From JAHECQ01 sp047638695 (lineage in GTDB: Bacteria; Actinomycetota; Acidimicrobiia; Acidimicrobiales; SZUA-35), in assembly GCA_047638695.1 (NCBI GenBank), contig JBLINY010000070.1, positions 1 through 24,494 on the forward strand: a stretch of DNA of 24,494 bases, written 5' to 3'. Made by a program: the position numbers and the translations under genes. A model generated the notes under the pieces. That model ran no database searches. It was given only the letters and a program-made list of their open reading frames with translations, and was not told the origin of the DNA. Below, piece by piece: positions 23,703 through 24,494 of the stretch (its first letter is position 1; every line of letters begins with the position of its first letter).

Positions 23703-23983
23703 CCGTTGGGCGGCACGAAGACCGTCGTCGTTGTTGTTGTTGTCGGCGCGGTCGTGGTTGTCGTTGTCGGGGCCGTCGTCGTTGTACTCGAGGAAGCAGT
23801 CGAGGTTGAGGTGGTCGACGGGCTCGGCGCCGTCGTTGTACTGGTCGTCGTCGTCGGCGCCGTGGTGGTGGTCGTGGGAGCCGTCGTGGCGGTGGTCGTG
23901 GGCGCGGTCGTGGTGGTAGTGGCCGCTGTGGTGGGCGGCGTGCTCGTCGTCGGGGCCGCGGTGGTGTTTGTGTTGATGCAGAC
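23699..23983 (-). pseudogene. 3' remnant of a Thr/Ala/Pro-rich exported protein, cut by the IS element
   Basis: The minus-strand frame read toward 23699 is TTTTTAPTTT-like low complexity for about 85 codons, ending TVFVPPNG and stop TGA in an ATGA overlap with the TadE-like start at 23702. This coupling argues that it is the true coding strand. Going upstream the frame passes INTNTT and meets TAA at 23984-23986, right where the transposase-linked sequence starts, with no ATG/GTG start. Thr-rich stretches of this type are stalks or linkers in exported actinobacterial proteins. The lost N-terminal domain is unknown; it was probably a fourth protein of cassette A. Confidence 0.6.
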
Positions 23984-24017
23984 TTAATGTCGTCAGTTCG
24001 GTTAGGAATCAGCCAGC

Positions 24018-24380
24018 ATGGAGGGGTTCTCGATCGAGCCTGAGGAGGCATCGTTGAGCAGCCAACCTGGCAGGAAGCGTAAGCGGTTTCTGGCACCGCA
24101 AGAGAAGTATGAGATCTGGATGCAACTCGTTCGCGGGGAGGTCACGATCGGCGAGGCAGCCGAACGGGCGGCGGTGGATTGTTCCACGATCGGCAAGATC
24201 CGTGGGGTCGCCCGCCAAGGTGCCCTCGACGCGTTGGCCCAGTCACGGCCGGGCCGCCGCGAGAAGCAACGTGACTGCGAACTCGAAGCGGCCCGAGCCG
24301 AGACCGAACGACTCCGCACTGCGTTAGCGGAGATGGCAGTCCGGCTGACCCTCGCTGAGGGAAAAGGGCCTTGGGGTTGA
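24018..24380 (+). CDS. Transposase orfA, helix-turn-helix protein, IS3-like
   Basis: 120 residues. RKRKRFLAPQEKYEIWMQLVRGEVTIGEAAERAAVDCSTIGKIRGVA (about 19-65) is a helix-turn-helix DNA-binding region. A leucine/alanine-rich coiled coil follows (about 80-112, ELEAARAETERLRTALAEMAVRL) and the product ends AEGKGPWG. In IS3-type elements orfA binds the terminal repeats and, joined to orfB by frameshifting, gives the active OrfAB transposase. Start ATG 24018; an in-frame TTG near 24054 is an alternative. Confidence 0.8.
   Translation: MEGFSIEPEEASLSSQPGRKRKRFLAPQEKYEIWMQLVRGEVTIGEAAERAAVDCSTIGKIRGVARQGALDALAQSRPGRREKQRDCELEAARAETERLRTALAEMAVRLTLAEGKGPWG
24359..24365 (+). promoter_or_regulatory. 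Programmed -1 frameshift heptamer GGGAAAA
   Basis: In the orfA frame the sequence is G GGA AAA, the X XXY YYZ slippery form, 13 nt before the orfA stop. The -1 frame opens at 24359 (after a TGA at 24356-24358) and runs into orfB without stops to the window end. Confidence 0.7.
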
Positions 24381-24494
24381 GCGGCGGTATCCCAAGACGA
24401 GTTGATGCCGCCACCAAGACGGCGTTGCTCGGCCTTGTCGACACTGCGGTCGAGGGCGGCTGGACCACCCGCCAAACGTGCCGCTACCTGGAGC
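24377..24494 (+). CDS. Transposase orfB, N-terminal fragment, IS3-like
   Basis: The frame is -1 relative to orfA, reading LSGGIPRRVDAATKTALLGL followed by VDTAVEGGWTTRQTCRYLE to the window edge. It resembles the helical region before the DDE integrase core of IS3-family OrfB; the core itself is outside. A TTG at 24377 is a possible separate start, but production as OrfAB through the GGGAAAA site is more likely. Confidence 0.65.
   Translation, partial: MSGGIPRRVDAATKTALLGLVDTAVEGGWTTRQTCRYLE

Larger units (their letters stand above)
23988..24494 (+). mobile_element. IS3-like insertion sequence, left part (right end outside window)
   Basis: Contains orfA (helix-turn-helix), a -1 slippery site and the start of orfB. 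The left end is placed near 23985-23990, where the Thr-rich coding frame on the other strand breaks off. The stretch starting TGTCGTCAGTTCGG (23988 on) is the candidate terminal repeat. This is unproven, because the matching right end and target duplication are beyond the window. The family call rests on the two-frame orfA/orfB organisation. Confidence 0.65.

Noticed and set aside
23706..23987. Plus-strand ORF of Val/Gly/Ala repeats (VVVVVVGAVVV)
   Set aside because: It is the antisense of the Thr-rich minus-strand frame, which is coupled by ATGA to the downstream TadE-like gene. A 90-residue near-pure Val protein is implausible.

Overview
This is a GC-rich chromosomal segment that most resembles an actinomycete, possibly an Acidimicrobiia-like lineage. 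That placement is an inference from an actinobacterial-type LeuRS KMGKS motif, a class II DAHP synthase, the nadD / LytR_C / rsfS and obgE-proB groupings, frequent GTG starts and several apparently leaderless genes. I saw no rRNA, tRNA or CRISPR.

Layout. (1) 1-1745: 3' part of leuS on the + strand, convergent with a minus-strand group nadD -> LytR_C-domain protein -> rsfS -> SAM methyltransferase (4912 down to 1778). The rsfS/methyltransferase junction carries a 65-bp tandem repeat that produces a chain of tiny ORFs linked by GTGA stop/start overlaps. (2) 4913-5245: divergent intergenic region with two perfect dyads, then a group 2/3 sigma factor with a clear terminator, then class II DAHP synthase. 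(3) 7581-8769: ECF sigma factor and RskA-like membrane anti-sigma factor (minus). (4) 8924-11313: MoxR AAA+ ATPase and VWA/CoxE-like partner (minus), head-to-head with a TerB-like/CbxX-type AAA+ protein, murJ and pspA (plus, to 15281). (5) 15327-17686: obgE-proB (minus).

(6) 17716-23983 (minus) is the accessory-looking region. rplU-rpmA, which normally precede obgE directly, lie between two paralogous three-gene cassettes of Tad-pilus minor components (TadE-like, TadE-like, TadG-like). The upstream cassette is intact; the TadG-like gene of the downstream one is broken by frameshifts. The four TadE-like proteins share a four-cysteine ectodomain pattern (C...CxxY...C...WCPxxR) and a C-terminal R(I/V/L)EP signature. 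At the head of the upstream cassette, a Thr/Ala/Pro-rich gene remnant is cut by an IS3-like element whose orfA/orfB overlap carries a canonical -1 slippery heptamer. The window ends inside that element.

Functional picture: translation and ribosome assembly (leuS, rsfS, rplU, rpmA, obgE), NAD, proline and aromatic biosynthesis, cell envelope (murJ, pspA, LytR_C protein), stress-type regulation (two sigma factors, an anti-sigma factor, AAA+/VWA pairs) and a duplicated surface pilus-component module. ATGA/GTGA/TGATG overlaps link many of the minus-strand genes, which suggests translational coupling.
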